A stretch of 64,000 bases of DNA, taken from positions 8,990,001 to 9,054,000 of the forward strand of contig CAJFCV020000002.1 of the NCBI GenBank assembly GCA_904066235.2, given 5' to 3'. The translations under genes and the position numbers were made by a program. Source of the stretch: Bursaphelenchus xylophilus (lineage: Eukaryota > Nematoda > Chromadorea > Rhabditida > Aphelenchoididae). The notes under the pieces were generated by a model that did no database searches, was not told the origin of the DNA, and saw only the letters and a program-made list of their open reading frames with translations. Numbering within the stretch: position 1 is the stretch's first letter; each line of letters starts with the position of its first letter. Below, piece after piece: positions 33,754-47,100 of the stretch.

Positions 33754-34999
33754 TTACGTGGGAGGCAGGGCATTGCGTATCAGTTCTTTGGCGGCGGGAC
33801 TGAGAGAATCTGGGAAGCGGACGTCGAATTCCACAATCAAGTTTCCGCGACGGCTCGGTTCCTTGGGCAACGGGAGACCTTGGCCGGGAATGGTCCTGGT
33901 GGTGTTGGGCTTGACGACTGTTTCGATTCTGAGTGGCAGGGAGGTGCCATCCAAGGTGGGGACGTTGAGTTGAGTACCGCAGAGAGCATCGCGTAGTGAG
34001 AGGCGATGTTTGTATCGGATATCCGCACCATCTCGCTTGAACTTTGGATGGGGCTTGTCCTTGATAACAAATGCAATATCGGCGGGTACTCGGCCTGGGT
34101 ATTGATCACCTTCTTTGGGGAATGTGACCTTCGTTCCGGCCTTCCATCCCGGCTTTATCGTCAAGGTCAGCACCTTATCTTCGGTTCTGACTGATCCATC
34201 TTGGCCAACAATCTTCCTGAAAAATCAACGCGTAAACTCTTTATAATTTATAGGTATGAAATCAGACTGCAGTTCAGCTACCTAAAACTCCAAATAAAAA
34301 CGATAAGAACTCACTTTGTAATCTTCATCTTCTTTGTGCACCCTTTGTATATATCTTCTAGACTGACTGGGAGATCATGTTGAACCGTTTGATCCTTTCT
34401 TTTGCCCATTCCGCCTCCCATTCCACCGCCGCCACCGTGCATTCCACCAAATCCGAAGATATCGTCACCGAACATCATCTAAAAGAAGGAAATTAGTATT
34501 TAGCGTAGGTATAGGTGGGCAGATTTCAAAAAAAGGGAATTCATCATGAATTCATAACATTACTCTCTACCTAAACTTCAAAAACAATCAAATACAGCAA
34601 AATACTTACTTCAGGGCCTCCACCGCCGCCGCCACCAGACATTCCACTAAAGTCGCTGAAGATGTTTCCACCTCCAAATGCTTGTGCGAACATCCTCATC
34701 GGGTCTCCTTGGAAGGTATAATGGAATCCGCCGGGCATTCCACCCGCACTCGCACCAGGTCCTCCTGGCATTCCATCGTTCTTCAGACCATCCTCACCGA
34801 ACTTGTCGTAGATCTCCTTCTTCTTCGGGTCCGAGAGGACGTCGTAGGCCTCGGCGACATCTTTGAACTTGTTCTCCGCGGCGGGGTCCTTGTTCTTATC
34901 CGGATGGTACTTGAGGGCCATCTTGCGATAGGCCTTCTTGATATCGTCATCCGAGGCACCCTTCTGGATGCCTAACACCTTATAGTAGTCTTTTCCCAT
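33754..34999 (-). CDS. Type II DnaJ (Hsp40) co-chaperone
   Basis: Cytosolic J-domain co-chaperone that stimulates Hsp70 ATPase and delivers clients. Minus-strand exons 34999-34610, 34478-34315 and 34216-33754 join in phase to 338 residues, the usual length of DNAJB1/4/5 proteins (C. elegans DNJ-13 class). The J domain starts [11 protein letters not shown] and has HPD at residues 32-34. A Gly/Phe/Met-rich linker follows (GGMPGG, FGGGNIF, MHGGGGG). There is no Cys-rich zinc domain, which makes it type II. The C-terminal part has the substrate-binding pattern ([43 protein letters not shown]) and lacks an EEVD end, as expected. An acceptor (CCTTTCAG) at about 35052 on this strand, upstream of the ATG, marks a 5' UTR intron or splice-leader site. 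A heat-shock-element match lies about 0.63 kb upstream. Confidence 0.95.
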
Positions 35000-35181
35000 T
35001 TTGGTGGGTATTTGTAAGAATTAGGCGAATAACAATAAAATTCTGTATTTCTGAAAGGAAAAAATTATTAGATTATATACTAACCATTACACATACACGA
35101 AAAAATAACAAATCCCGACAATACAAAAAAAATATTACATTACAAAAAAATAGATAAAAACTGGTTCCTAAATTTAAAATA

Positions 35182-35364
35182 CAGTGACGGACGTGATCCA
35201 GAGGCAAAAAACGTAGCATTTTGCATCCGGGAAGCATCACAAATGTGGCAAAATACTTCCCTCTCCAAGTGAAAAAAATGGAGAGGGAAGCATTTTGCCA
35301 CATTTTTGATACTTCCCGGATACAAAACGGTACGTTTTTTGCCACTGGATCAGGTCCCCCACTG
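35182..35364. mobile_element. Palindromic MITE, family B
   Basis: 183 bp next to TA on both sides. Left arm CAGTGACGGACGTGATCCAG with GCATCCGGGAAGCATC; right arm inverted, ending GGATCAGGTCCCCCACTG. It lies between the DnaJ start and the heat-shock-element match. Confidence 0.88.
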
Positions 35365-37402
35365 TAATTGGAAATACATCTAACTACACCTCTTCCTGCA
35401 ACAGTAAATCTTTTTTTAATCTCTATCTCACCCTTAGTTCCTGCTTTTCACGTGGAAACACTAGACAAAAGCTTGTTACAAACAAAAAACCCAAACGATT
35501 GAATTTAGAATCGCAAACGGTTCACTCGTCTGGAGACTAAATTGTTTTAGAGAGGGAAAAACAAACATCGAAACTTGTTCAGCAGCTGATATTGAAGGAA
35601 AAAACCCCACTGCTGTTTGACGGAATGGCAGAAATTTCTAGAATTATCGTGAAATTTCTTCCCAAAAAGTAATTTTACAACATTTTTTTTATATAGTTTT
35701 CGGTTTTTTTTTATAAAAGGTAGTGTTTATTACACCGTTGAGAGAGGAGTTTTGAATGAGTAATCAGAATTACGTACTAATTGACCTGGTTTTATGGGTA
35801 AATTGCGGAGAGAAAACGGGGAAATAGAGACCCAATATCGAAATTGTTTATCAATGTTGATCAACAATTTCGACTGGCATCTGCCCGGACAGTAAACAAG
35901 CCAAGAGATCAATAATTTTGACATCTTTCGTTCCTCCCCCAACTGCCCGGAGGAACGGAAGAGATGTCGGATCAAATCTTAAATTAAATTCCCCCCTTCC
36001 ATTTGGAATTTTCATTGGCGACGAAAGCGGACGAAAGAAGGAGATAAAAACCTTGGGCGAAGGTCGTGTTCCGAACTAAATTTCGTTCGAATTAACCAAG
36101 GGCACAAGTTGCGAAGAGAAAATTAATCACAGAACGTTCGAAAGGGCGATGGCAGTGTCAGACTTTTGGATAACGCAAGAGCAAAATGCACTAATGAAGA
36201 TTACAGATTGAAAAAATGAAAATCGGACAGATTTGATCGGAAATACATGAAAATATATTGTACAAACAAGGATCATTTTTCACCCGGAAAACTGCAGTAT
36301 TTCAACCAAAACAGCTTGAAAAGGTAACATAGTCCATATGAGCACCACTAGTTTATGCTGCCGAGAATTTGAGGGCAAACACGTCGATTTACCTTACACT
36401 ATACTACGCACACTTTTAGGTATATAAAGACCGCACTAGGAAAACATTCTATATTTAATCCAAACAAAACTAAGCCACCAGGCGACTATATAGCTCCAGC
36501 CATCCCCTTGAGCAAAATCTTGATCAAATCGCCCACTTCCATCCAAAATGAGAACCTAAACCAAGAAGAACCAAACAAATCACCGGAATACTTGCCTGAC
36601 GAAGAAATCACGCGAAATAGACAGCCCTTTCTCCCAAGTTCCGTGCACTGGCCACTCTTCTCCGCATTTTCCGCTGTCTGTCGCCCGGTTTTCGCTGGCT
36701 TTGGCGCGAAAGTTCTCGAACATTCGGAAGCGTTCAAATATTTTTTGGGTCTCGAGAGGAGAAATTGAGCGCGGGAAAGGAATCTTTTCGAAGAATGCTG
36801 GAGTTTCAACACGATTTTTTGCTGTTTCACTTGTAGTACTGGCACAATACATATACATTATTTGAAAAAAAAACATCTAAAACCCCCATAAAATTAATTT
36901 CTTGTTAAAAAATTCAAGCAGGTTGAATTTACGGCTTCAAATCCACTTACCGATGATTGGATGGGCAGAATTTGGGCGATTTGATCACCAAAACAAGTCG
37001 TTTAGGCTTGCGAGAGCACAATCTACCATGAATAAGTGTGACGCATTAATTTTCTTCCCACTAACCACCAAGAATACCATCAATTGCTTATCAACTTCGA
37101 AATGCGTCGAAAAAATTCCGTCAGCCCGACGGATTTCCGGGAAATAGAGAAAATTTGTCTCGTAGTTTTATACCAATATTCGTTTTTGGTGCCGAACCAA
37201 TTTTTGCTCACGAATTTGCTTTATTTTGAGCATCAACTCTCGTAGAATTATCGATTTTCCGTGATTTTCTCGATTTTTTTGCCAATCTTATAATTTCAAC
37301 TTTTGGGGCCTGAAATTACACGTTTTTAGGTATTATTTCAAGCTATCCTCGTCGTTTCAGATTTGTCAAGCGTTCCCCTAGCCAAAGTTCATAGATCACG
37401 AC
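35365..37402. other. Divergent promoter region between DnaJ and TAF3-like genes
   Basis: Apart from the heat-shock-element match, no supported feature. A segment at 36486-36876 is open on both strands with moderate GC but has no splice context or family resemblance. Confidence 0.5.
35631..35658. promoter_or_regulatory. Heat-shock-element match upstream of DnaJ
   Basis: GAAATTTCTAGAA gives three perfect alternating units (GAA, TTC, GAA at 2-base spacing). One 10-base step later comes GAAATTTC, two more units in register. This is a strong match to the HSF1 consensus of repeated nGAAn. It lies about 630 bp upstream of the DnaJ start codon, with a MITE between them. Confidence 0.65.
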
Positions 37403-39872
37403 ATGATTCAAACTCCGACGGAGGCCTTTGGCCAACGGATGTTTGAGAGGAGTGCGGCACAAATCTTGGACAATGTCGGGTTCCATTCGGCCACTGAACC
37501 AGTCCTGGAGATTCTGGGATTGCTTACCAAACGATACTTTGAAGATCTCTGCAAGAGAATTGCGATTCACAAGGAAAACGGTGAGATTTGAATTTTTTTT
37601 GTTGTTATTTAGGTACCTGGAAGAAGATTTTGACATTTCTATCGTCTGTGAAGTTTTATCTAAGAAGTTTGAACTAAAACAGAGAGGAATTGTCGTTGCT
37701 TACCCTTACAAGTTGCTGTTTATCTGTTGTCTTTCCTTTTTTGAATATCTTGACCTTATTTTAGGTGTCTATTTTCCGTGCACTAAATATCCATAATTTC
37801 AGCTGGTCATGAAGAAGTCACCATTTCCGACGTTACTCTTGGGTATAAGGATCAGTTCATTGACCTGGAGGAGCTTCACACTTATGTTCTTCAAGTTGGA
37901 ACTTTCGACACCAATGTTCAGGTAATGTTACATCATTTGTTTTGATGTTTAGTGCAAAGTGTGGACGTGGCTGACCGGTGAGATCGCAACTTCAGGTCCC
38001 TGAATACCCAGTGAATTTGAAGTACGACGCTTCCACACAAGGTGCATCAGAAGTCGCAAGGATTCAACGGGCGAAAGAGCCGGTGGGTGTTATGTCAAAA
38101 AGTCCAAAGAAAATTGAAATGTAAGTTTTAGATAAAGAAAATTGTGTCATAGATGGTGTAATAATTCGAAGTCTTTTTCTTTAAGTTGCAGTTTCAAATT
38201 ATGTGGTTTTTGATATTGTACTAGGCGTTAGTCATTTTTTTCTTAATGTTTTTTATTCTCCGCCAAATCAAAATGACATTTTCAGATTCTCAGCACCTCA
38301 GAAACCAATCCTACCCAATTTCGCCGAACTTTCTCTTGTTGACATGGGCTTTGCCGAGGCTGGTCCTCAAGGGCCAGTGCTAGTCCCAGCCGAACCTTTG
38401 AAGTCGTCGAAAGGACGGAGAAGATCCAGTGACACTCATAAGGTATGATTAATAATATTTGGATATTTCGGGGCCGATTCTTTTAAACTTTTTTTGGATT
38501 GTTACCAATTTTTAAAATTATGTTATTTTAGACACCCACGAAGCCAAAAGCCCCGGCAAGAACAACAAAAACTGCAGTAAAAAGAAGCCGAACTTCTCCA
38601 GTGTATAAAACATCGGGTCAGGCCTGTGCAAGACCAACCAAGATGATTTCCGAACCAGTAATCAGCAAGACAAAGGAGAAATCGTTAAAAGAGGTTACTA
38701 CGATGGACAGGTTTGCTGAATTTACCAAAAGAAGAAAGGCTGAGGTAAGAATAAGCACTAGTAATATAATCAGACGGCTATTTTACTTGTAATTAAAGAA
38801 GTTGTCAAAATATTTATGTTTTTTTATATTATCCATGATGATTATTTTGACACTCAAAAAAAGAAATATTTAGATGTTGGGATCCCCAAAAACACGCTCA
38901 AAAGATAGTCGAAACAAGAAGACAGAAGTCGTCAAAAAAGTGGAGGCCAAATCAAGTTCTAAGCGCCGTTCCAGATCACACATTGACGAAGCTACTCCGG
39001 AAAAACGGAGGTCTCCGAGAAAGGAAGCAATCGACACTTTTATGCAAATTTTTGGAAATGCAAGACCGGATAGACTTTCTGAAAATGGCGTAGGCACTGT
39101 TCAAAGTCGGTCTACCGAAGTTGCGATGGAAAGGAAGCCAGGAAGTGAGTTCTTTGTCATGGATAATATAATTTTTGATGACTTTGATCATTTTTTGCCA
39201 AAGAATCAACTTTTAGGTCATCCCGCGGCTTCGGAACACGATAAAATTGCACCGTTGAAGATCAGGATCCCAATACAGGAATACACAAAGTTCCTGGAGG
39301 AATCGGATGGTGAAGATAGCCGGTATTCGGATGAAAGTTCAAAGAAAAAACAGAAGAAACATAAGAAAAAGATTCGAGAAAATGAAAGTTGCAGTGACAA
39401 GGAGAAGCGTTCCAGAAGAAAAGAGGAAAAGGGTGAAAGGAAGGAAGCGAAAAGAAAACGAAAAATGAAGAGGTCGGCAGAGATGAATAATCTGGATGGT
39501 ACACAAAATAGAGGGCACTATAATGGAAAGAAAAATGATAGCAGGAACGCTGATACTGCAGAGAGTGGAGATTTTGATGATAGGTGGGATATTTGTGGAG
39601 TTTTGGACAGTTCTGACCTTATTTTATGTCCTTATTGACCTAATTTTTAATTTTTTAATTTTTTTTGTTATTTTTGAATGATTTTTGTTATTTTTTTTGA
39701 TTATTTTGCTTACAGCATATTCAAGAAGCCCGAACTACCCCCGTGGAGACAGCAGCCAGAATTCGATGACCCTTTCGAGTGCTTCAAAGTCATTACCTCC
39801 GAACTTGATGGCCTCAAACTCAAACTCTCGCTTTTGCCGAGAGAATCCGACGAATCCGAAGACTCCTCATAA
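37403..39872 (+). CDS. TAF3-like TFIID subunit (histone-fold protein with Lys-rich tail)
   Basis: Nuclear protein, likely TFIID subunit 3. Exons: 37403-37580, 37803-37921, 37997-38120, 38286-38442, 38532-38744, 38874-39144, 39217-39583, 39716-39872 (stop 39870-39872). Exons 1-2 encode a bromodomain-associated histone fold (RSAAQILDNVGFHSATEPVL, then VTISDVTLGYK and IDLEELHTYV), the part of TAF3 that pairs with TAF10. VPEYPV follows as in TAF3. The middle has a PILPNFAEL block and the rest is a long Lys/Arg/Ser-rich tail. The vertebrate TAF3 C-terminal PHD finger is not seen; the C terminus is PPWRQQPEFDDPFECF plus an acidic end. TAF8 is the main alternative. The phase between exons 3 and 4 did not close in my reading, near the CA-rich 38035-38042. 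A 72-nt in-frame intron (39145-39216) is proposed. AATAAA at about 39912. Confidence 0.68.
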
Positions 39873-40569
39873 CCATATCTCATTCCTTATATTTGGTACA
39901 ATGTTTTTATCAATAAAATTCTTTAACAATCAACGATTTTTTACTTGAAATTTTAGTTTGGCGTCACTTACCACCCATGAGTAATGTAGGTAAAACGTGA
40001 CGTATAAATGGCATTTCGGGTTGATGAAATCCCCGGCTCCGAGCCGCCAACAGATCTGCAACTCTGTCTACGTGCCTCCGATCGCATGGTTATCACGCTC
40101 GTTCTTCGCTCTTCCCCCAAAAACGCCCCACAAGTTCGTGGACATTCGGCGGCAAAGCGTCGTCATTTTGCGGCGAAACTCCACTCCGCTCGTATCAAAT
40201 ATATACCTTCCATTTTGATTTTGCGGGTTTATTATTTTGACGGAGAGGCCCGCCGACCGTCGCCGCGTTCCTGCCGGTTATTTTTCACTTTTTTTTTTGC
40301 ATTTAGGCCCTCCGGTGACAATCGGGACGAAAACGTGACCCCTTCCTTCCTTCCGTCGACGGCGTTCTATTCCGGGGGAGGGGAGGGTCGACTGTTTTGG
40401 TGGGGATGGCTGAAACTTTTGGGGAGTTGAGTAACCACCGCTGATTAGCTTTGTGGGGAAGAACTGGGCGGTATATGAAATTATAATCATCGTCTTGATG
40501 AAAGTGGTAAATTTTGGGTTCATAGTGCCAGAGAGATTTTTTGGGATGGTAAAAATGACTGAAGGGGTC
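39873..40569. other. 3' region of TAF3-like gene, nothing further recognised
   Basis: Holds the poly(A) signal of the upstream gene and GC-richer sequence at 40030-40440 that is open in several frames but has no recognisable product. Confidence 0.4.
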
Positions 40570-40725
40570 TAAAAAAAGTTCGTTTTGAAGGGCTCGCCCT
40601 TTATCTCACAAAACGAGCGGAAATCGGAGTTTTTTTACTTGGAGAGGGAAGCATTTTGCCACATTTTTGATACTTCCCGGATCCAAAATGGTACGTTTTT
40701 TGTCACTGGATCAGGTCCCCCACTG
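40570..40725. mobile_element. Palindromic MITE, family B, right part
   Basis: Contains TTGGAGAGGGAAGCATTTTG, the TACTTCCCGGATCCAAAATG arm and the right tip GATCAGGTCCCCCACTG next to TA. The left arm is missing. Confidence 0.75.
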
Positions 40726-40863
40726 TAGTTTATTTGGGATAGGATAGTTTTACATTTGTCATCAATCTTTATGACACTCAAAAAATGTCTCAAAAAGTAT
40801 CCCAAAGACTCTTCTCCCAAATCTGTACCCAATTTCTTGTTTACACTGCCAATTCTCATTGCA

Positions 40864-41050
40864 GGAACTCTTTCCGGGATCAATCACAGTCCCAGACCCT
40901 GTGAACTCTGTGTCCCTTGCACTTAGCCGTACGCTCGGCGAAAGCAGAGTGTACCTGCGGCGAGGTCGGGGCCTCTTGTTTATCACCAACAACTCCCCAT
41001 TTCTTATCGCCACCCCAAAATATAATAAACACCATCTTCTTACACTTTAA
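40864..41050 (+). CDS. Exon-like open frame, unassigned
   Basis: After an acceptor-like CTCATTGCAG the frame runs about 61 codons to a stop at 41048-41050, with less AT-rich composition. The middle (SRVYLRRGRGLLFIT) loosely recalls the NAC domain pattern of nascent-polypeptide-associated complex subunits, but the key YIVFG motif does not follow. No partner exon found. It could be spurious or a pseudogene piece. Confidence 0.2.
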
Positions 41051-44000
41051 ATTTCACGAAAACTTCTATATTTGGTGAAGACCTTGAGGGAGTTGATAAG
41101 AATTGATTTTACGGAAAAAACTTTGAACGGTCAATCTCGCCGATTTTTACGGGCTTCGGGTGAATTTTTATTTTTATTTAGCGAGTTGAAAATAGGGTTT
41201 ATAGTTGGAAAATTCGCCAAACTGATGACTACTCAACATTTTTTAATAAAACAGCCTCAGGCGTTTTGATGACTTCGCCTAAATTTGTTGAAAAAACCGC
41301 TAATCCATTTATCTTTGAGCTTTTGAACGAGAAATACCGCTTGAACTGATAAATAAGATTCTTTAGGGAATTAAAATAGATTATTTGTAAATCAAGGTCA
41401 TGTGAGCGGATTTCCGGCCACTTTGCTCTCAATTTCGTTGACGCGGTCATAAGGCTGAAGGTTTTTGCTTATGCCTTCTAAATTAAAAAGACGTTAATTT
41501 GGATGGCTCATAGTTGCGGAAAGTCAGTGGAAAATTAGTCGTCTTGTAATCTCTGCTGATTGACGAGGTTTAGCAACATGATTTTAACAAAGTTTTAGGC
41601 TTTTTCGAGCTCTTAGATAGCGGTGGTCAGCAAAAATTTTTTTAAGTTGTTTACAAACTACAAAAGATTTGGGACCTCGATTTACTGCTAGAAGATTATG
41701 AAGACACGGCGAGATACGTTTTGAGATAAAACGAGAGCCTGTTTCCCTGTGAATAACCGTATTTGTTGTTCTTGATTTTGACTTTTTGACCCAATTTTGT
41801 CTCTGTAAGGGGGTATCTTCAGGCCGTTTTGATTCTTTCAATTTATTGGCTTTTTTGGAGCCGGAATAATGACATTCCCATTGAAAGTAGCCACCTTTTC
41901 CATACTTTTCTTTGAGTCATCAGAAGCGGCGATTATTTTCCGGCCGCGCCGCGCCAACATTCCCTCTGCCAAGGCCAAGTTTGTCCTTATATGTATAGGT
42001 ATTGAAGCTTTGTAGAGACCATTAAAATTAGCATGGATTCACCGACTCTCAGCCCATAGAAACTCAAGATAAAACATGCTCTTTTAGTGGGTATGATAAA
42101 AAAATTCATGAAGGTCTTACGGATGAAACCCGCTGGTGGACAAATAGCGGGGAATAAAAAGGGTTCCAATCTTTTTGACCACCTTTTGCGGCCCTGGGAA
42201 GACTTCGAAAGATATCCCAAACATTTTTTGTTTCTTATAAGTCATCAAATACATATGTTCTTATTTCATCAAATCCAGCGTCTTCTGGTCATTTTTTTCG
42301 ACCTCGATTGCACTTGAGCCGCCCCAACGAATGCCTTGTTTTGGGAAAGGAACTTTTCGAAGGTCTTTTTGGGGACTATGGAGATAAATTTCACTGTTTT
42401 GATGTCTGAATTGCTTCACTATTGCTCCCAAAAATTGTTTACAGTCTAAGAGCGAATTTCAAAATATTTGTCAAATATTTTTTGCCATCTTTGCGTTCTT
42501 CCTGACAACAGCCGTACCCAAGAAACTTGTGTTGAAACAATCGACGTTTCATTGACTCCAACGATCACAACAACAAAGCAGGATTGTTTTTCACGCCTCG
42601 AGCACGTGAAAAATGAGAGGGAAATGAAAATAAAGTTAGCAAAAAAAGCGGGAGGAGGGAACCTCGCGATTTATAATATCTTTTCGCCTCGAGGTTCAAC
42701 TCGGCAGCTGATGCTTGCCGTTTGATTAGAAGGCCCGGAATAGACTGGGGGTTAAAAGAACACCGTTTTTTGTCTGTTTACAAAGATTTCTGGAGGAGAT
42801 TTTTGGGTTTTTTCCATGAATTTGACTGAAATTTTGAATTTTTTAAAATTTTAGGATTTCAAAATTTACTTCTGATGTTTTATTTGTATTCAAAAAGGCA
42901 AAAAATTTTTTAAAATATTTCTTATTTCCAACTAAAATTTTACAATTTGTCGTATGTTACATCAAAATTTATTTACTATATTAGCAATGACATTACTTTT
43001 AAAAGTATTTACCTGTTTACCCTGGAATGACCTCCCAAGTGCAGAGTGATCCGTCACATGACCGCTCACATGCTGTTTAGATGGCCTGAGGGCGGATGCT
43101 GTAAACCGAGAGAATGTTATAAGTCTTCGAGGGTGCAAGGGGGAATTTTCTAATTAGAGTTATCCACTTATTTAATTCGGCATTAAAATGCGCTCTTTTT
43201 TATCTTTTCTGTTTGATACTGGTTTTATTTTTTGGCCTGAGCAGATTTAAAAAAGCATGGGCTTTGCCAATCCAACTTTTTGGCTAGTTCTGAGGCTAAT
43301 CCAGCTTTTTGGCTAGTTTTTAGATACTTTACAACTATCCCAGCCATTCCGCTGCCCGTTTTAATTTCACACGTACCCACGCAAAAAAAAATTTTGGAGA
43401 GCATAAAAGCTTTCGGTAAAAAGTAAAAAGCCTTTCTTTTACTCGACTTCTCGTGTTCGCGGGCCAAACAGGGCCGGACCGGGCTTTCACTGGGCTGGGC
43501 CGGGCATGAAGATATTTAAAAAAAACCCTCTTGGCTGGCCTTACCGCCTCGGCCAGGCCCGCTTGTCACCTATAGAGACCACTTGCAAAATTTTTAGTTT
43601 TATAGAATTTTTACTTTCAAATGGTTCTGTTTTATTGTAGAAATTTGTTTCACCTGCCCTGAAACTTCTGCACAAAGAGCTACAGTATAAAGGAAACGAC
43701 TATAATAAACAACTTCAGAGATATTAACGGTCTTTTTTTGGGCAAAAATGAGCCTTGACCTAAAGCAATCTTGTTATAGCAAATAATTTTTTTGGTCCTT
43801 GCAATTCGTTGGAACAATTGACAAATACGCTTTGCAGAGGTTCTCTCCAGACACTCAAATTCAGATCTTTTAACAATCTTTTGTATGGCTATAACAGCTT
43901 CAGTCTAAATTTCTACCAACTCTGACCCTAATGACCGTTAAGAAATATCCACATTGGTTACTTTGACCCGCCTTCCTTCACTTCCCCGCAAACGCCGCAG

Positions 44001-44103
44001 AAACTCTGTATTCCCTATTTACCCGTGAATTTTTTCCGTGATATCAAGCCTGCCGTATTTTAAAATCTAATCCAGTTTGCAATTTTCAGACGACCACCCA
44101 ACA
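41051..44103. other. Long upstream region of the trehalose synthase gene
   Basis: No exon or RNA gene I can defend. A short CACGTG E-box occurs at about 42604, and TCACATGACC at about 43055, both possible bHLH sites of unknown relevance. GC-rich GGGCCGG-type low complexity at about 43460-43560. Confidence 0.4.
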
Positions 44104-47100
44104 ATGGTGGTGGCAGACAAAGGAAAGTTGTGTTCGTTCAAAGATCGGGTGCACTCGGCGCCGGTGATTGCAGTAACGGCGGCAGGTAAGAGAAATCTTT
44201 CCCTTCTTCTCCCCATCGATAACGACAATATTATTGCGATCAGTTTATGTAGAAATTTCCCGAAATCATTGATAAAAAAGGCAAAAACAGCGCGAACTCG
44301 AGGCGTCGCGGAAACTTCTAGGGCTGAACTGGGAAACCAGAGTAGTCATTCGTTTGAGAACAGTTTGATTAAGTGCGTTCGAGGCTACTGTAGTGTGTTG
44401 CTGACAAAAGATGGCCGTGGTACAGGAGAATTCCAGTACGCTTTTGAATACAATAAGATATGGGAGTAGTCATGTGTTGTATATCAAGGGTAAGTTTGGA
44501 AGTCTTCTTTACAGCAGATGGAAACGCTAAGTCAAGGTTCCATTGCTCAAATGCCCAGAAGCAGCCTTATAAATGATATCGAACGAAAAAGAAACAAAAC
44601 AGCTGGGTGGCCCGGATAAAATTAGTTGTTTGATCCGACAAAACCGTAGATCATATGGGCTGAGGTTATTTATGAAATCTCTTCTTTCAAGCTAAATTGT
44701 CATAGCTCAAATAGGTTCTCTAAAAATTTAAAAAAATACCCTTAATATAGGTGGACAAAAAGAAGCTATTTTTAAGCGCAAAAATCATCGAAAACACAGC
44801 CAATTTTTGAACAATCTTTGGTTGAAAATCTTGGCAGCATCCGCAAGTTTCGAGATAAAGCTTTATAAGAAAGTTATATACTCCGAATTTTGAACATTTC
44901 AATGAAAGATAAATACATTAGGATACCTGGTCCAGTAGCAAAAAACGTGCCACTTTGCATCCGGGAAGCATCAAAAATGTGTCAAAATGCTTCCCTCTCC
45001 AAGTGAAAAACTTCGTTTTGAAGGGCTTTCCGTCATAAAAAGGAAAATCGGAGTTTTTTCACTTGGAGAGGGAGGTATTTTGCCACATTTTTGATACTTC
45101 CCGGATGCAAAATGGTGCGTTTTTTGCCACTGGATCAGGTCCCCCACTGCATAAGTCTAGCCAATAGTTTGTGTCATCGCACTCAAGATGCCCTCAAAAG
45201 CCTCCCCAAAATGTATCCTGCAACGCTAATAACTGGCTATGCAAACATCGCTCACACGATTTTAGTCATCCCCTCTGCACCTCGCCATTAATTCCCTTCG
45301 GTTTTACGCAACTTTCAGCACCTTCCTTTGCACTATGCAATAATTGCTCTTTTCGAGGCCTTATTACATAAGATTTAGACTAAAGATCAACTAGGCAATA
45401 CCGGGTTACATCACCAAAAATCGGCGAGGTAATCCCATAATAGCCATCAATCTTTCGCCTTGTTTGTAAACATTAACCATGCGGTTCTTGGGAGGAGCGC
45501 TTTCGACATATTTTTGGGCACTGCTCATCGTAATGTTGTAGAAATGGCCGGGAAACATATGCCGAGCTTATCGTCGTTCTTATTATAAGATCAAGAACCA
45601 GGCCAGTGTTTTTGCGGGCAAAATGGGTATTTCAAGGACCGAGAAGTCGAAAATATTTGCTTTAGGCCTTATTTTTTTGAAATTTCGAGGAAAACAAGGG
45701 CAAAGTGTGCAATTTAGAGGATAAAGAGAGCAGTTGCAACATTAAATTAGGAGAAAAAATGAGTTTCAGGAGCTCGACGACCTAGTGTAATATAATTTTT
45801 TGATATTTTTTGGAGTTTTCAGGGATCCTAGGCTATGTTATCCCCTTATATCTGTCATAATTTAGACAAATTTCCCATTTCCGTAACTCTTATTTCACTT
45901 TGTCATCTTCTCCTTGACCATTGTACCCTCAAAAGCGATTACTCTTTTTATAACCTTTAAGACTCTGCAATTTAATTCCTGATAACGTGCTCGGACTTAT
46001 AAAAAGCATATTACGATTGAGCGTTATTTACACTTTACACCAAAAGAAAGGCAAAAGGAATTCTGGGTACCTTCACTTTCTGCGTGTTTTCTGCAATAAC
46101 GAAAATGGCCGCTATTTATTTCCGAAAATGATCGAATACTCGGAACTTTAGTCACTTTACTTATTTTGGGAAAGAGTTATTTTTAGAGTATCATGAAAAC
46201 TCGGGTTCTCATGCACTTCTGATGTTACTCATGAGCAAAAGATGATATTAATTAGAAAAATGAGGGATCTGTAGAGACCGGCTGATTGCAAGGTGTTTAT
46301 TATGCTCTCAGAACCGTATTGGGGAAGTTTTAGGTCAATCGAGCGATTCAAAATTGAGTTTTCACATAAAATTTGTCCATGACCGGTAAAATTTAGTACA
46401 AGGTCAAAAAAGTTTTTCAAAAAAGTGTCTAATGCAACGTCACCAATGCCATACCATTCTATATGGCACAACCACGTCATAAAGCTCTAATGTAGTCCTA
46501 TTTATTGTTTTCTAGGCCATCATTTCCGTCCAGAACAGCATCAACATCTTCCCCATTAACTAAATTAGACCTTTCTCGTCCTAGAACGGATCTCTGGCCG
46601 ATTAAATCCCCTAAGCCTTGCAAAAACATATTCGTAGAGTCCTCAATGTTGTTATTTAGCACTCCTCTCTCCCCTTTGGCCACTTTCTGCGGCCAAAAAA
46701 GAACACAAAAAGAAATTTCTTCGAAGAACTCTTTTTCGTCCGAAAAAATATTTTTTTCCCCGTTTTCACTCAAATTTCCACAGTTTTTTGGCGAATTTGG
46801 CCAATTCTTTGGAGAGTTTGGATAGATAGAGATGTTCTTTATCTTATTCGACTTGTTTCTAGCTGAATTTTATCCGATTAATCTATTTTTACTCGAAATT
46901 TTGAAACTTTATGGGAATTCGGCCGAATTCTCGTGCTTACGAAAAATTTTCACTCTTTGGCCTTGAATTTTGACAAAGTGTTAGATTCCAAATGCTCGTA
47001 TGGCAAATTTTGAGCTAGCCGAGTCTCAAAACTCCCGAAAATGTTTTGTTTTTCGCATTTCCGACCTTGTTTTGGCTAGGTTCGATGTCTAAAGTGCGAA

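Noticed and set aside
36486..36876. Overlapping open frames on both strands, up to 119 codons, between DnaJ and the TAF3-like gene
   Set aside because: Open on both strands with no splice context, no low-complexity explanation and no recognisable motif. Probably promoter-proximal DNA of moderate GC.
43440..43565. GC-rich GGGCCGG-type patch that looked like a possible RNA gene
   Set aside because: No A or B box, no stable symmetric fold apparent, and no repeat elsewhere at useful similarity.
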